Positions 19,129 to 28,461 of a stretch of DNA of 64,000 nt are shown in pieces. A program made the translations under genes and the position numbers. Each line of letters begins with the position of its first letter. The stretch's first letter is position 1. Origin of the DNA: Dehalococcoidia bacterium (GTDB lineage Bacteria; Chloroflexota; Dehalococcoidia; Lucifugimonadales; UBA3495); assembly GCA_022823505.1 (NCBI GenBank), contig JAJEIA010000100.1, forward strand, positions 27,113-91,112. Direction: 5' to 3'. Under the pieces are notes generated by a model, which was given only the letters and a program-made list of their open reading frames with translations, ran no database searches and was not told the DNA's origin.

Positions 19129-21534
19129 TTACCGCAGCTGCACCACCGTCACGCCGGCCGCGTTGCCGCCCTCGCCCGGCTCCGTCGCGGCCACCAGCGG
19201 ATGCCCCGACAGGTACTCCCGGATCGCCCGCCGCAGCGCGCCGGTGCCCTTGCCGTGCACGATCTTCAGCGACGACATGCCTTCCAATGCGGCATCGTCC
19301 AGCAGCGAGTCGATCACGTTCAGCGCCTCATCGACCCTGTACCCATGCAGGTTTACCTCGGGGCTCAGCGTCCGCTTGCTCTCGGGTCGGCGATAGACCA
19401 CGCCGGCCTGCTCCGCCACCGGGTGCAGCCGGTCGGCCGGGCGGTCCAGCTGGTACACCGGCAGCCGGGCTTTCATGCTGCCGATGAGCACCTCAATCTC
19501 CTGCTGCTGGTCGGGCGCGGACACCACTTCGACCGGACGGGATACGCCGCGGATATACACGCGGTCGCCGACGCGCAGGTCGTGGTACCACGGTGGCCGC
19601 TCCACGGGGATCGGCGCCCAATCAGGGGACACCACCTCCCGCTGCGCCTCCGCCAGCCGCTCGCGTTCCGCCCGCAGATCAACCTCCCGAGCCTGGGCGT
19701 CGGCGACCACGGCAGAACGCTCCAGCGACCGCTCGGCGCGACGGATCCGCCCGGACAGATCCACGATCTGTTCGGCCAGCTCGCGTCGGGCATCCTCCAC
19801 CAGTTGGGCCTTGGTGTCCTCCACCGCGTCCAGTTGCTGTGCGATCTCCTGCTCGCGGGCCCGTGCCGTATTCAACGCCTGCTCCGCCTCCAGGCGCAGC
19901 TCGGATACGGTGAGCCGCTCCTCCTGCAGCTCCTGGAGCAGTTGGTCGGTGCGCACGTGGCTCGGTTCCAGGTGCGACTGCGCGCCGGCGATGACCGCGC
20001 CCGGCAGGCCAAGCCGGGCGGCGATGGTCAGGGCGTAGCTGCGACCGGGAACCCCGTGGGTCAGGCGGTAGGTGGGTTCCAGCGTGCGCGGATTCAGGTC
20101 GACGCTGGCGTTGACCATGCCCGGCTCCTCCTGGGCCAGCCGCGCGACGTTCCGGTGGTGCGTCGTCGCCACCACCATGGCGCCCAGGTCCCGGAGGTGG
20201 GACAGCAGCGCAATCGCCAGGGCCGACCCTTCCTCGGGATCGGTAGCCGAACCAAGCTCGTCGATCAAGATCAGCGAGTTCGCGGTGGCAACAGCCATGA
20301 TGCGCTGCAGGTTGCTGATGTGACTGCTGAAGGTGGACAGGGACTCGAAGATGCTCTGCTGATCTCCGATGTCGGCGTATACGCCGTCCAGCAGCGGCAT
20401 CACCGCGTCGTCAGCCGGCACCTGGAGGCCCGCGTGGGCCATCATGGCCAGGAGGCCGACGGTTTTCAGGGCCACGGTCTTGCCGCCCGCGTTGGGACCG
20501 GTGATGACCAACACCGGATGCCCCTCGGCGATACCAATCGTGGTGGGCACTACCTCGCCGGTCAGCAACGGGTGTCGCGCACCGACAATGTCCATGCGTC
20601 GCGTCTCGTCCGGACCCATCAGCGTGGGCGACACGGCTCGCAACGCCGCCGCGTACCGCCCCTTGGCCGCGGCCAGGTCCAGCCGGGCCAGCAGGCTCAG
20701 CATCAGGGTAATGTCGTCCGAGTACCGGCCCACCATTTCCGACAACTGGCGCAGGACCCGTTCTTCCTCGCGTTGCTCCGCCAGGCGCGTCTCCCGCCAG
20801 CGGTTGCCCAGGTCAATGGCCGGCATGGGCTCGATGAACACGGTCGCCCCGCTGTCGGACACGTCGTGGACGATGCCGGGCGCCTGCCCCTTGAACTCGG
20901 TCTTGATGAGCAGGACCATGCGCCCGTTGCGCTCGGTGACGATGTCCTCCTGGATAACGCCCGAGCGCTGGTACCGCCGCAGCGACCGTTGCATCACGTC
21001 GTTCAGCGATGACCAGGCGGAGCGCGATTCGCGCCGCAGTCGTCCCAACTCGGGCGAGGCATCGTCCAGCACCTCGCCGGACGGGCCAATGGCGCGGTTG
21101 ACGCCGCTCTCCAGATCGGGCAGTTCCGGCAGGTTCTGGGCGATGGCCGCCAGGACGGGCAGGTCGTCGCGTCGCGCCAGGGAGTTGCGGTTCCAGCGGG
21201 CCGCCGCGGCCAGCGCGCCCAAATGGCGCAGTTCTTCGCCGCGCAGCACCCCGCCCAGCAGGGCGCGCTGCACCGCCGGGCGCAGGTCTTCCTCGGGGCC
21301 AAGTTCCAGGTCGCCGGTGGTATCCAGCAGGCGACGAGCTTCGGCGGTTTCCTGCTGCCGCACGGCGATGTCGCGCGGGTCCGGCGAGGGGGTCAGTTCG
21401 GCGGCTAACTCGCCGCCCAGGGTGGTGCGGGTGGTTTCAGCCAGGCGGAGCCGGATTTGGTCGAATTCCAGCAGGCCGATGGCGCGCTGAAACCCCGCTT
21501 CGGGTGGAATGGATTGGTCCTCCGCCGATGTCAT
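19129..21534 (-). CDS. mutS2: MutS2 family ATPase with C-terminal Smr domain
   Basis: HPVLVITGPNAGGKTVALKTVGLLAMMAHAGLQVPAD; SLILIDELGSATDPEEGSALA; Smr domain VNLHGYRVDEALNVIDSLLDDA...LKIVHGKGTGALRRAIREYL. Confidence 0.96.
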   Translation of the reverse strand: MTSAEDQSIPPEAGFQRAIGLLEFDQIRLRLAETTRTTLGGELAAELTPSPDPRDIAVRQQETAEARRLLDTTGDLELGPEEDLRPAVQRALLGGVLRGEELRHLGALAAAARWNRNSLARRDDLPVLAAIAQNLPELPDLESGVNRAIGPSGEVLDDASPELGRLRRESRSAWSSLNDVMQRSLRRYQRSGVIQEDIVTERNGRMVLLIKTEFKGQAPGIVHDVSDSGATVFIEPMPAIDLGNRWRETRLAEQREEERVLRQLSEMVGRYSDDITLMLSLLARLDLAAAKGRYAAALRAVSPTLMGPDETRRMDIVGARHPLLTGEVVPTTIGIAEGHPVLVITGPNAGGKTVALKTVGLLAMMAHAGLQVPADDAVMPLLDGVYADIGDQQSIFESLSTFSSHISNLQRIMAVATANSLILIDELGSATDPEEGSALAIALLSHLRDLGAMVVATTHHRNVARLAQEEPGMVNASVDLNPRTLEPTYRLTHGVPGRSYALTIAARLGLPGAVIAGAQSHLEPSHVRTDQLLQELQEERLTVSELRLEAEQALNTARAREQEIAQQLDAVEDTKAQLVEDARRELAEQIVDLSGRIRRAERSLERSAVVADAQAREVDLRAERERLAEAQREVVSPDWAPIPVERPPWYHDLRVGDRVYIRGVSRPVEVVSAPDQQQEIEVLIGSMKARLPVYQLDRPADRLHPVAEQAGVVYRRPESKRTLSPEVNLHGYRVDEALNVIDSLLDDAALEGMSSLKIVHGKGTGALRRAIREYLSGHPLVAATEPGEGGNAAGVTVVQLR

Positions 21535-21572
21535 GCCGGAATTATAGCACCGGCGACAATGACGACCTGGCG

Positions 21573-21854
21573 TCATAATCCGATTTCACTATGCGAACCG
21601 AGACGCACCAGTTCAAGAAGTTCGTCTCCCAATTTACGATAAATCAGCACCAAGTCGAACCTGAGGTGGCAGTCCCGGTGCCCTACCCAATAACCAGTCA
21701 AAGAGTGGTCGCGGTAACGGAGAGGCAGCGCTTCGTCGGTTGCCAGCAGTTGCACGACTTGTTCGAATTCAGCTTCAAGGGTTGTACGATAGCGGCCCCT
21801 TGCCACTCTCCGGTAGTCGCGCCTGAACGAACTGGCTCGTCTAATCCTCCTCAT
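21573..21854 (-). CDS. YafQ/RelE-family ribosome-dependent mRNA interferase toxin
   Basis: MRRIRRASSFRRDYRRVARGRY...LPLRYRDHSLTGYWVGHRDCHLRFDLVLIYRKLGDELLELVRLGSHSEIGL; YafQ-type motifs (DHxLxGxW...ECHxxPDLVLIY...LxLxRxGSHSEL). Confidence 0.9.
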   Translation of the reverse strand: MRRIRRASSFRRDYRRVARGRYRTTLEAEFEQVVQLLATDEALPLRYRDHSLTGYWVGHRDCHLRFDLVLIYRKLGDELLELVRLGSHSEIGL

Positions 21855-22113
21855 CGCTATTCAAGTCTGCCATCAATTCGGCCACGCTATCGAAAGTGGG
21901 CAGGGATCCATTCTCCAGCTCTTCCATTGCCGCTATCGTCTCCGGGCCGGGGATGATGCAGGAGAAGGGCAGATCGTCTTCATCGGCTATGTTCTGCATC
22001 AGCAGGTAAAGCGCATCGGAGATAGTGAGGTAGTGACATTCCAGCACCGCCTGCACTTTTTCCCACGTCTGCCGGTCAACGCTGGCGCTGGCGCTGATTT
22101 TAACTTCGCTCAT
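21841..22113 (-). CDS. RelB/DinJ family antitoxin
   Basis: MSEVKISASASVDRQTWEKVQAVLECHYLTISDALYLLMQNIADEDDLPFS; DinJ-like RHH N-terminus, 14-nt overlap with yafQ-like toxin. Confidence 0.88.
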   Translation of the reverse strand: MSEVKISASASVDRQTWEKVQAVLECHYLTISDALYLLMQNIADEDDLPFSCIIPGPETIAAMEELENGSLPTFDSVAELMADLNSDEED

Positions 22114-22157
22114 ATCTGCAACCTCCCGATTGCCGCGCCTTCGCAGTATATTCTATG

Positions 22158-22955
22158 TCAGTCCGGCCAGATCAGCGGGTACAGGCGGCACTGGTACAGC
22201 ATAGCCCCGACCTCGTCCAGGGCGGCGCGGTTGGGCTCACGGACGTCCAGCCGGCGCTCCAGGATTATCGGAGTAAGGCGGGACAACGTCTTGCATTCCC
22301 GGAGGAAACCGTTGACCGTGGCGCCTTCGCCGCCCAGCGCGACGTAGTCGAGCTTGTGCATCCAGGGCCGCCACTGCGCGTCCAGGACGCCGGACGCCTC
22401 CGCGTACAAACGGTGGATCTGATTTTCCCGGACCCGTTGGAACCGGCGTTGGGAGGTTCCCCCGGCGTGATGCTTTCCCTTCACGTAGCGGGTGTCGGTT
22501 TTGGACACGGCCAGGCGTTGACCCTCGTACACTGCGATGGCGTAGCGTCCCAGCCGCACCAGCGCGACGCCGATGGTCAGCTCGGCCGACAGCATCGTGC
22601 GCAGCGGCCAGTCGTAAATGATGTCCCCCGTCCACATGTCGTTCAGGGGAAACGGGGGCAACACCGCCACACCGGCGTTGCCAATGCGGAACGCAATGAC
22701 GCCCGTGGGCGAACGCAAGACGCGACTGCCGGCCCGTTCCAGGGTCGCTATCCAGGAGTCCGGGCCCCGGTCCTGGGACAGGGCCAACATGGCGGAGTGG
22801 TCCCGCGCTGCCTCGCCCGGGAAATAGAGCGTGGCCGAGAGGGCGGCGCTCTCCGATCGCGTCCGGAGCTCGGTCAGCAGGGCGTCCATGCGCTGCGCCG
22901 ACACCGTCTGCCCGGCCCGGATGTTAAAGTCCGTTAGCACACTCTCCCCGCGCAT
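22158..22955 (-). CDS. Vms1-like release factor (acVLRF1-type peptidyl-tRNA hydrolase)
   Basis: eRF1-like fold order with SKTDTRYVKGKHHAGGTSQRRFQRVRENQIHRLYAEA: basic GG-x-S-Q-RRF-x-R-x-R-x-NQ loop characteristic of VLRF1/Vms1 (catalytic Gln). Assigned by eye. Confidence 0.7.
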   Translation of the reverse strand: MRGESVLTDFNIRAGQTVSAQRMDALLTELRTRSESAALSATLYFPGEAARDHSAMLALSQDRGPDSWIATLERAGSRVLRSPTGVIAFRIGNAGVAVLPPFPLNDMWTGDIIYDWPLRTMLSAELTIGVALVRLGRYAIAVYEGQRLAVSKTDTRYVKGKHHAGGTSQRRFQRVRENQIHRLYAEASGVLDAQWRPWMHKLDYVALGGEGATVNGFLRECKTLSRLTPIILERRLDVREPNRAALDEVGAMLYQCRLYPLIWPD

Positions 22956-22971
22956 GATTAATGATAACCGA

Positions 22972-23004
22972 TTGCACAACCGAAACTCACGAAGGTATGT
23001 GCAA
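22972..23004. promoter_or_regulatory. Inverted repeat in the divergent intergenic region (possible operator)
   Basis: ttgcaca-N19-tgtgcaa, between divergent starts at 22955 (-) and 23052 (+). Confidence 0.35.
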
Positions 23005-23051
23005 TAATGCTACGCCAGCGAAAATGCACAGCAACTCGAAGGTGACTTGCA

Positions 23052-24200
23052 ATGGTTTCCCACGACGCACCCACCGATTCCAGTTCAGAGACCCTGTCCG
23101 CACACGAGCGTCAACAACGAACATTGCAGCGACTGGACGACGGACATGCCGCGTTGCTGGACGCGCTGGAGGGACTGGGCGAAGCCGAGGCGTTCCTCGG
23201 TTCACGCTGGTCGGTCTGGGAGGTCATGCAACACCTGCTCACCGAGAGTTTCGTGGAGGCGCTGGAGCAGATAGCTTCGGGCGAGCGGGAGATGCTGCCG
23301 CCTTTTGACCCTCGCACCGACCGCATCGCCGCCGACGTGGCCAAGCTGGAGGCCAACTACCGGCGGTTCCGTAATCTCATATCGGGACTGACCGAAGAGC
23401 AACTGGACCTTCCGGCCACGCCCTACAACCCGGAAAACAACTATCCGGCGCTGTCCCTGCTGGACCTGATCGAACGGGTGTCCGGGCACGAGGGCAATCA
23501 CGCCCGGCAGGTGGTGGAAACACGGAAGTACGTAGCCGCGTTCCGGTCCGCCGAGCGGGCCGTGACCGTCGCGGGGTTGGGAACCGGCGACCGCCAGGGC
23601 GTGCCCACCCAGACCCGGGAACTGCTGTCCAATGCCGATTATGTCGTCGGAACCCAGCCAGCGCTGGCCGTCGCGCGCCCGTGGATACGCGCGGTGGAGC
23701 TGGAACTGCGTCCGGACAACCGGGAAGAGTTGGTCAACCGGCTGGTTCGCGACATCCGGGCCGGCCTGTGGTCCATGGTGGTGACGCTGGGTGATCCGGC
23801 GGAATCCGCGCCCGGCCTGATCCGCCAGTTGGAGCAGGCGGTGGGCACGGTTGCCACGGTGGGCGCGCCCGGCTTTTACCGTCGGGCCCTGGATCTGGCC
23901 GGCATCTCGCCCCTGGATGCCGTCTGCGCGTCCGTGGAACGGATTCACGATACCAGGGCGATACCGGATACCGGCGGCCGGGCGCTGGTGGTGCTGGGAG
24001 CGGAGCACGCCGTTCCCTGGCGGGAGACTGCCGGCGCTCTGGTTGCCTCGGGTATCGAGACAGACCGGGCCGCCCGATGCGTGTCGAACCTGTCCGGACA
24101 GGCGACGGTCACCCCCACAACACTCCGGCACGTGCTGGAAACCGCGATCGGCGACACCCCGGTGGAGGTGGACTCGGCCCTGGTGCTGGACCCGGCGTGA
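23052..24200 (+). CDS. DinB-like domain fused to tetrapyrrole-methylase-like (CbiE-like) domain
   Basis: N-term FLGSRWSVWEVMQHLLTESFVEALEQI...LIERVSGHEGNHARQVVETRKYV (DinB_2-like); C-term VTVAGLGTGDRQGVPTQTRELLSNADYVVGTQPAL...LWSMVVTLGDPAESAPGLIRQLEQAVGTVATVGAPGFYRRALDLAGISPLDAVCAS (TP methylase-like). Confidence 0.65.
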   Translation: MVSHDAPTDSSSETLSAHERQQRTLQRLDDGHAALLDALEGLGEAEAFLGSRWSVWEVMQHLLTESFVEALEQIASGEREMLPPFDPRTDRIAADVAKLEANYRRFRNLISGLTEEQLDLPATPYNPENNYPALSLLDLIERVSGHEGNHARQVVETRKYVAAFRSAERAVTVAGLGTGDRQGVPTQTRELLSNADYVVGTQPALAVARPWIRAVELELRPDNREELVNRLVRDIRAGLWSMVVTLGDPAESAPGLIRQLEQAVGTVATVGAPGFYRRALDLAGISPLDAVCASVERIHDTRAIPDTGGRALVVLGAEHAVPWRETAGALVASGIETDRAARCVSNLSGQATVTPTTLRHVLETAIGDTPVEVDSALVLDPA

Positions 24201-24297
24201 CCATCCCGACCACCGGGACGCGGCGGGTATAATACCTGGACAGAACCGGATTTCAACCGGGTCCGCCGTGCGGCGAACCCAGGACGGAGGAAGAGCA

Positions 24298-25194
24298 ATG
24301 GCAGAGCGAATTGGATTCGTTGGGTTGGGGATCATGGGAAAGCCGATGGCGCGCAACCTGATGGCGGCCGGCTATGAGCTGAACGTGTACGACATCGTCG
24401 GCGAGCCGGTGGAGGAACTGGCCACCGAGGGAGCCACCGCAGCGTCTTCGCCGTCCGGGGCGGCCGCAGGCAGCGCCCGTACCATCACCATGCTGCCGGA
24501 CTCGGCCGATTCCGAGCGGGCGATCCTGGGGCCCGAAGGAGTGCTGGAAGGAGCCGAGCCGGGTTCCGTAATCATCGACATGAGCAGCATCGCTCCGTCC
24601 ATGTCCCAGAAAATCGGGGCAGCCTGCGCCGACAAGGGTGTTGAGTTTCTGGACGCTCCCGTAAGCGGGGGCGAACCCGGCGCCATCGCGGGCACGCTGG
24701 CGATCATGGTCGGCGGCGACGAGGGCGTCTTCAACGCCTGCGAACCCCTGCTGCAGGTCATGGGCGGCAATGTGGTGCTCACCGGCGACGTGGGCGCGGG
24801 CAACATCACCAAGCTGGCCAACCAGATCATCGTCGCGGCGAACATCGAGGCCCTCAGCGAAGCCATGGTGCTGTCCCAGAAGGCCGGCGTGGATCCCGAG
24901 CGGGTGTTCAACGCCATCCGCGGCGGCCTGGCCGGCAGCGCGGTCATGGAGGCCAAGGGGCCGATGATGCTGGACCGCAACTTCCGCGCCGGATTCCGCA
25001 TCCGCCTGCACCAGAAGGACCTGCGCAACGTCCTGCAGACGGCCACCGAACTCAATGTGCCGCTGCCCGTCACCGCGCTGGTACAGCAGATGCTGGGTTC
25101 GCTGGTGAACGACGGCGAGCAGGAAGCCGATCATTCAGCCATTCTGCACTTCATCGAGAAGATGGCCGACGTGGAGGTGAAGCGCGGCGGCTGA
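24298..25194 (+). CDS. NAD(P)-dependent beta-hydroxyacid dehydrogenase (2-hydroxy-3-oxopropionate reductase-like)
   Basis: MAERIGFVGLGIMGKPMARNLMAAGYELNVYD...DAPVSGGEPGAIAGTLAIMVGG...GNITKLANQIIVAANIEALSEAM. Confidence 0.95.
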   Translation: MAERIGFVGLGIMGKPMARNLMAAGYELNVYDIVGEPVEELATEGATAASSPSGAAAGSARTITMLPDSADSERAILGPEGVLEGAEPGSVIIDMSSIAPSMSQKIGAACADKGVEFLDAPVSGGEPGAIAGTLAIMVGGDEGVFNACEPLLQVMGGNVVLTGDVGAGNITKLANQIIVAANIEALSEAMVLSQKAGVDPERVFNAIRGGLAGSAVMEAKGPMMLDRNFRAGFRIRLHQKDLRNVLQTATELNVPLPVTALVQQMLGSLVNDGEQEADHSAILHFIEKMADVEVKRGG

Positions 25195-25197
25195 CGT

Positions 25198-25740
25198 ATG
25201 CTTGATGGTATCCGGCGGCGCGGCAGGGATTTCGCGTCCGATTGGGCGGGCCCGATTGTTTTGGCCCTCATCACTGCGGCTGCCGTTTGGACGGTTTGGC
25301 ACTTCACCAAAGCGCCTTGCACGACCACCGCAGCGGAGAACGGGGTATGCAACCCTGGCATCATCGCCCGTTTTATCAACGTTGAAATCCTGCTGCAATC
25401 CGGGGGCGCCGCGCTGGCCGTGGGCGCGCTCAAAGGAGGTTACGACAGGTATATGATGCGCAGAATGCTCAACGAGGAACGCGAACTGCGGCTACAGGCC
25501 GAGCAGCAGTTGGCGGATGAACGCAAACGGGTAGCGGACGAACGCAAGCGGGCTGATGAAACCATTCAGATGGTTGCACAGCTGGTTAGTGACTTCCGTG
25601 AGGAGCACCGCCAGGCCGCTGAGGAGCGCCGCCAAGCCGCCGAGGAGCGCCGGCTGAATGTCGCAACCCAGCAGGCCCTGCTGGACACCCTCGTCCGTCT
25701 GAATGAGCGAGGCAACGGACGCTCAGAGAACGGGAATTAG
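25198..25740 (+). CDS. Membrane-anchored coiled-coil protein, unknown function
   Basis: TM segment IVLALITAAAVWTVWHF, then coiled coil RELRLQAEQQLADERKRVADERKRADETIQ...EEHRQAAEERRQAAEERR. Confidence 0.6.
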   Translation: MLDGIRRRGRDFASDWAGPIVLALITAAAVWTVWHFTKAPCTTTAAENGVCNPGIIARFINVEILLQSGGAALAVGALKGGYDRYMMRRMLNEERELRLQAEQQLADERKRVADERKRADETIQMVAQLVSDFREEHRQAAEERRQAAEERRLNVATQQALLDTLVRLNERGNGRSENGN

Positions 25741-26559
25741 CTAGTCGGGAAAGCGGGACCGGCTCCAGGCCAGCGCCGCCCGCAGACCCTGCTCGGCGCG
25801 GATGCGCGCGAACTCGGCGTGCTCCGGCGTGTCCGCCGTGTCGAACTGGGTCATCAGCTCCAGGTTGTGGTTCAGGGCTGAGAGGAACCCGGCGGACTCC
25901 AAGGCGCGGTTGACGGAAAGCTTGGTGGTCTTGATCCCGATGGCGGAGATGTTCCGCATCTTGCCGGCCACCCGTTCGCACTCGGCGATGAGTTCGTCGT
26001 GGGGCACCACACGGTTGACCATGCCCAGGCGTGCCGCCTCGTGGGCGTCAACGATGTCGCCGGTGAGCATCATCTCCTTGGCCATGGCCAGGTTGATCGA
26101 ATACGGGGTGATCAGAAAAGGCGCGCCGTAGCCGAGGCGGATCTCCGGTTCGCCCAGCATGGCCTGATCCGACGCGATCTTCACGTCGCAAACCTGCACC
26201 AGTTCGCAGGCGCCGCCCAGGGCGTAGCCGTTGACGGCGGCGATGACCGGCTTGCTGAGGTTCCACACCATCAGGAAGGTCTCGATGTTGTACTTGAGGC
26301 GGGAGCGGCGGCCGTCGACCGAAAGGGGTTCGCCGTCGGGTCCTCCCGCCTCCGATTCGATGTCGAAGCCGGCAGAGAAGGCCCGCCCGGCGCCGGTCAG
26401 GATTACCACGCGGACGTCGGGGTTGGCCTCAATGCCCTCCAGCGCCTCCCGAAACTCGACCATGAGGGTCTGGCTCAGGGCGTTGAGCTTGTCCGGGCGG
26501 TTGAGGGTCAGGTAACCGATGCCATCCTGCTCGTCGTAAAGCAGGGTTTCAAAAGCCAT
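25741..26559 (-). CDS. Enoyl-CoA hydratase/isomerase family protein
   Basis: IGYLTLNRPDKLNALSQTLMVEFREALE...VVILTGAGRAFSAGFDIE...KPVIAAVNGYALGGACELVQVCDVKIAS. Confidence 0.95.
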   Translation of the reverse strand: MAFETLLYDEQDGIGYLTLNRPDKLNALSQTLMVEFREALEGIEANPDVRVVILTGAGRAFSAGFDIESEAGGPDGEPLSVDGRRSRLKYNIETFLMVWNLSKPVIAAVNGYALGGACELVQVCDVKIASDQAMLGEPEIRLGYGAPFLITPYSINLAMAKEMMLTGDIVDAHEAARLGMVNRVVPHDELIAECERVAGKMRNISAIGIKTTKLSVNRALESAGFLSALNHNLELMTQFDTADTPEHAEFARIRAEQGLRAALAWSRSRFPD

Positions 26560-26633
26560 AACGCGCTCCTCGATGGCGCTGCATCCTGGGCCCGCGCCGA
26601 CTGATCATCCCTGGCGCGATCACTAACGGAAGG

Positions 26634-27398
26634 CTACGGGCCTACGATCTCCACCGACTGAATGGTCACCGGATTCACCGGGGACGAACCCTCACCGCCG
26701 TCCTTGGTGGGCGCGGTGGCGATGGTGTCGATGGTCTCCAAGCCAGCCACCGCCTGCCCGAAGATGGTGTAGTTGGGCGGCAGCGGGTAGTCGGCGTGCA
26801 TCAGGAAGAACTGGCTGCCGTTGGTGTTCGGGCCCGCGTTGGCCATGGCCATGACGCCCCGCGAATAGGGACGGTTGACCGGCTCGTCGGCAAAGCGATA
26901 GCCGGGGCCGCCGGTTCCCGTGCCGGTGGGGTCGCCCCCCTGGATCATGAACCCGGGGATGGTGCGGTGGAAGATGACGTTGTCGTAGAAGCCCTGCCGT
27001 GCCAGGAACACGAAATTGTTCACGGTGTTCGGCGCATCGGAGGTCAAAAGTTCGATGGTGATGGGCCCGGCCGCGGTTTCCAGCACCGCGGTGTAGGAGG
27101 CTCCCGGGTCGATGGTCATGGCAGGCGGAGAGGACCATTGCTTGATGGAACGGCCGCCCGACACCACGACGTCGGGGGTCGGCGGCGCCGATGCGCCGTT
27201 GGAAGAGCCCGTGATGGGTGTGGCCGGCGGGATCTCCGTTGCCGGGGCTGCCCCGGACCCACCCTGGGCGGCCGTGGGTGAAGGAGCCGGTTCGGGCTGC
27301 CCCAGGGGCGGCGGCGTGATCAGGTTGCAGGCCGCGAAACTCAGCACGGCGACGCCGGCCAGCAGCAGCATGGTCAGGATTTTGGTTGGAGTTATCAT
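26634..27398 (-). CDS. Cyclophilin-type peptidylprolyl isomerase, lipoprotein
   Basis: Lipobox VLSFAACN; TAAGPITIELLTSDAPNTVNNFVFLARQGFYDNVIFHRTIPGFMIQGGDPTGTGTGGPGYRFADE...NTNGSQFFL. Confidence 0.95.
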   Translation of the reverse strand: MITPTKILTMLLLAGVAVLSFAACNLITPPPLGQPEPAPSPTAAQGGSGAAPATEIPPATPITGSSNGASAPPTPDVVVSGGRSIKQWSSPPAMTIDPGASYTAVLETAAGPITIELLTSDAPNTVNNFVFLARQGFYDNVIFHRTIPGFMIQGGDPTGTGTGGPGYRFADEPVNRPYSRGVMAMANAGPNTNGSQFFLMHADYPLPPNYTIFGQAVAGLETIDTIATAPTKDGGEGSSPVNPVTIQSVEIVGP

Positions 27399-27407
27399 GG
27401 CACCAGG

Positions 27408-28094
27408 TCAGTAGGGTCGTGTGATCTTGGCCACCTCTTTCAGCGCGTCCAGCGAAAAATCGGGCGACTGGCAGAGGCTGATGGTCTTCTGCTCATAGTC
27501 GGCGATGGTATCGACCATCTCGAGGATGCGGTCGGCGAGCTCAAAGGGGATGTTGGTGACGCCGTGCTTGTCGCCGTGGAGCAGGTCGCCGGTGTGCACG
27601 GTCAGGCCGCCCACCTCGATGGGGATGCCCATGTCCACCATGTGGACGTACGCGTGGGACACGGAGACTTCCTTCGCGAAGAACTGGAACCCCAGGGCGC
27701 GGACTTCGTCCAGGTCGCGGACCGTGCCGTCGGTCGCCACGGCGACGGCGCCCAGGGCCTTGTGGATGTTGGACTGCACCTCTCCCCAATATGCGCCGAT
27801 GGGAGGGTTGTCGATGTCGTGCAGCACGATGAACCTCGGCTCAGGCACCGAGACAATCAGGTCCCACCAGTCCTCGCGGGCAACGCTGAGGCCCTCCGGC
27901 CGGTTGGCGGAGATGACCCCGGTGACGGCGTAGCCGACCAGGGGCGGGAACTCCTGGAATACGGTCTTGATCTCCGGCATCATGAATCCGGCGTTCTTGG
28001 GCCGGAAGTTGAAGCCCTCAATGGCGTTGCAAATGCTGGGCGAGTCGATTTTGGACAGGGCCTGCAGGGTGGCCTCGCTTACGGTTTGGTACAA
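27408..28094 (-). CDS. RraA family protein (demethylmenaquinone methyltransferase-like)
   Basis: YQTVSEATLQALSKIDSPSICNAIEG...GAVAVATDGTVRDLDEVRALGFQFFAKEVSVSHAY...VHTGDLLHGDKHGV; TTG start preceded by ggagg. Confidence 0.85.
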   Translation of the reverse strand: MYQTVSEATLQALSKIDSPSICNAIEGFNFRPKNAGFMMPEIKTVFQEFPPLVGYAVTGVISANRPEGLSVAREDWWDLIVSVPEPRFIVLHDIDNPPIGAYWGEVQSNIHKALGAVAVATDGTVRDLDEVRALGFQFFAKEVSVSHAYVHMVDMGIPIEVGGLTVHTGDLLHGDKHGVTNIPFELADRILEMVDTIADYEQKTISLCQSPDFSLDALKEVAKITRPY

Positions 28095-28194
28095 AGCGTA
28101 ACCTCCGTAGATGACTGACACTATGCGCGCCGGCCTACCGCCGGCGCGGGCACAGGATACCACAAATGCCCGGTATCAGCGACGACATCCGTCA

Positions 28195-28370
28195 TCCGCA
28201 AGTGTCCGGAATTACGCGGAAAGCCATTGCGAGCGAAGCGTGGCAATCCCGCTGGCGCAGGGGGAGTCCGCGGGGTCAGACGCTGCTGCGTCGAGATTGC
28301 CACAGCGCGAGTGCCTCGCAATGACAACCCGCCGGGTCCGGAACGCTTACTGTCGCCCAGTGTCTTTGTG
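28195..28370. repeat. MITE/REP-like intergenic inverted-repeat element, family B copy 1
   Basis: cattgcgagcgaagcgtggcaatc ... gagattgccacagcgcgagtgcctcgcaatgacaacccgccgggtccgga; complementary arms. Confidence 0.75.
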
Positions 28371-28461
28371 GAGCGCGCCGGGGCCGGTGTTTTACGGCCG
28401 GTGTTATACTGGGAACATAAGCAAAGGATTTGGGTATAAACGGGTTGGCCGGGGGAAGGTT

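Noticed and set aside
18460-21012. 850-aa plus-strand ORF opposite mutS2
   Set aside because: Antisense shadow ORF from high GC3; low-complexity His/Arg/Gln/Gly-rich translation, while the minus strand encodes clear MutS2 motifs.
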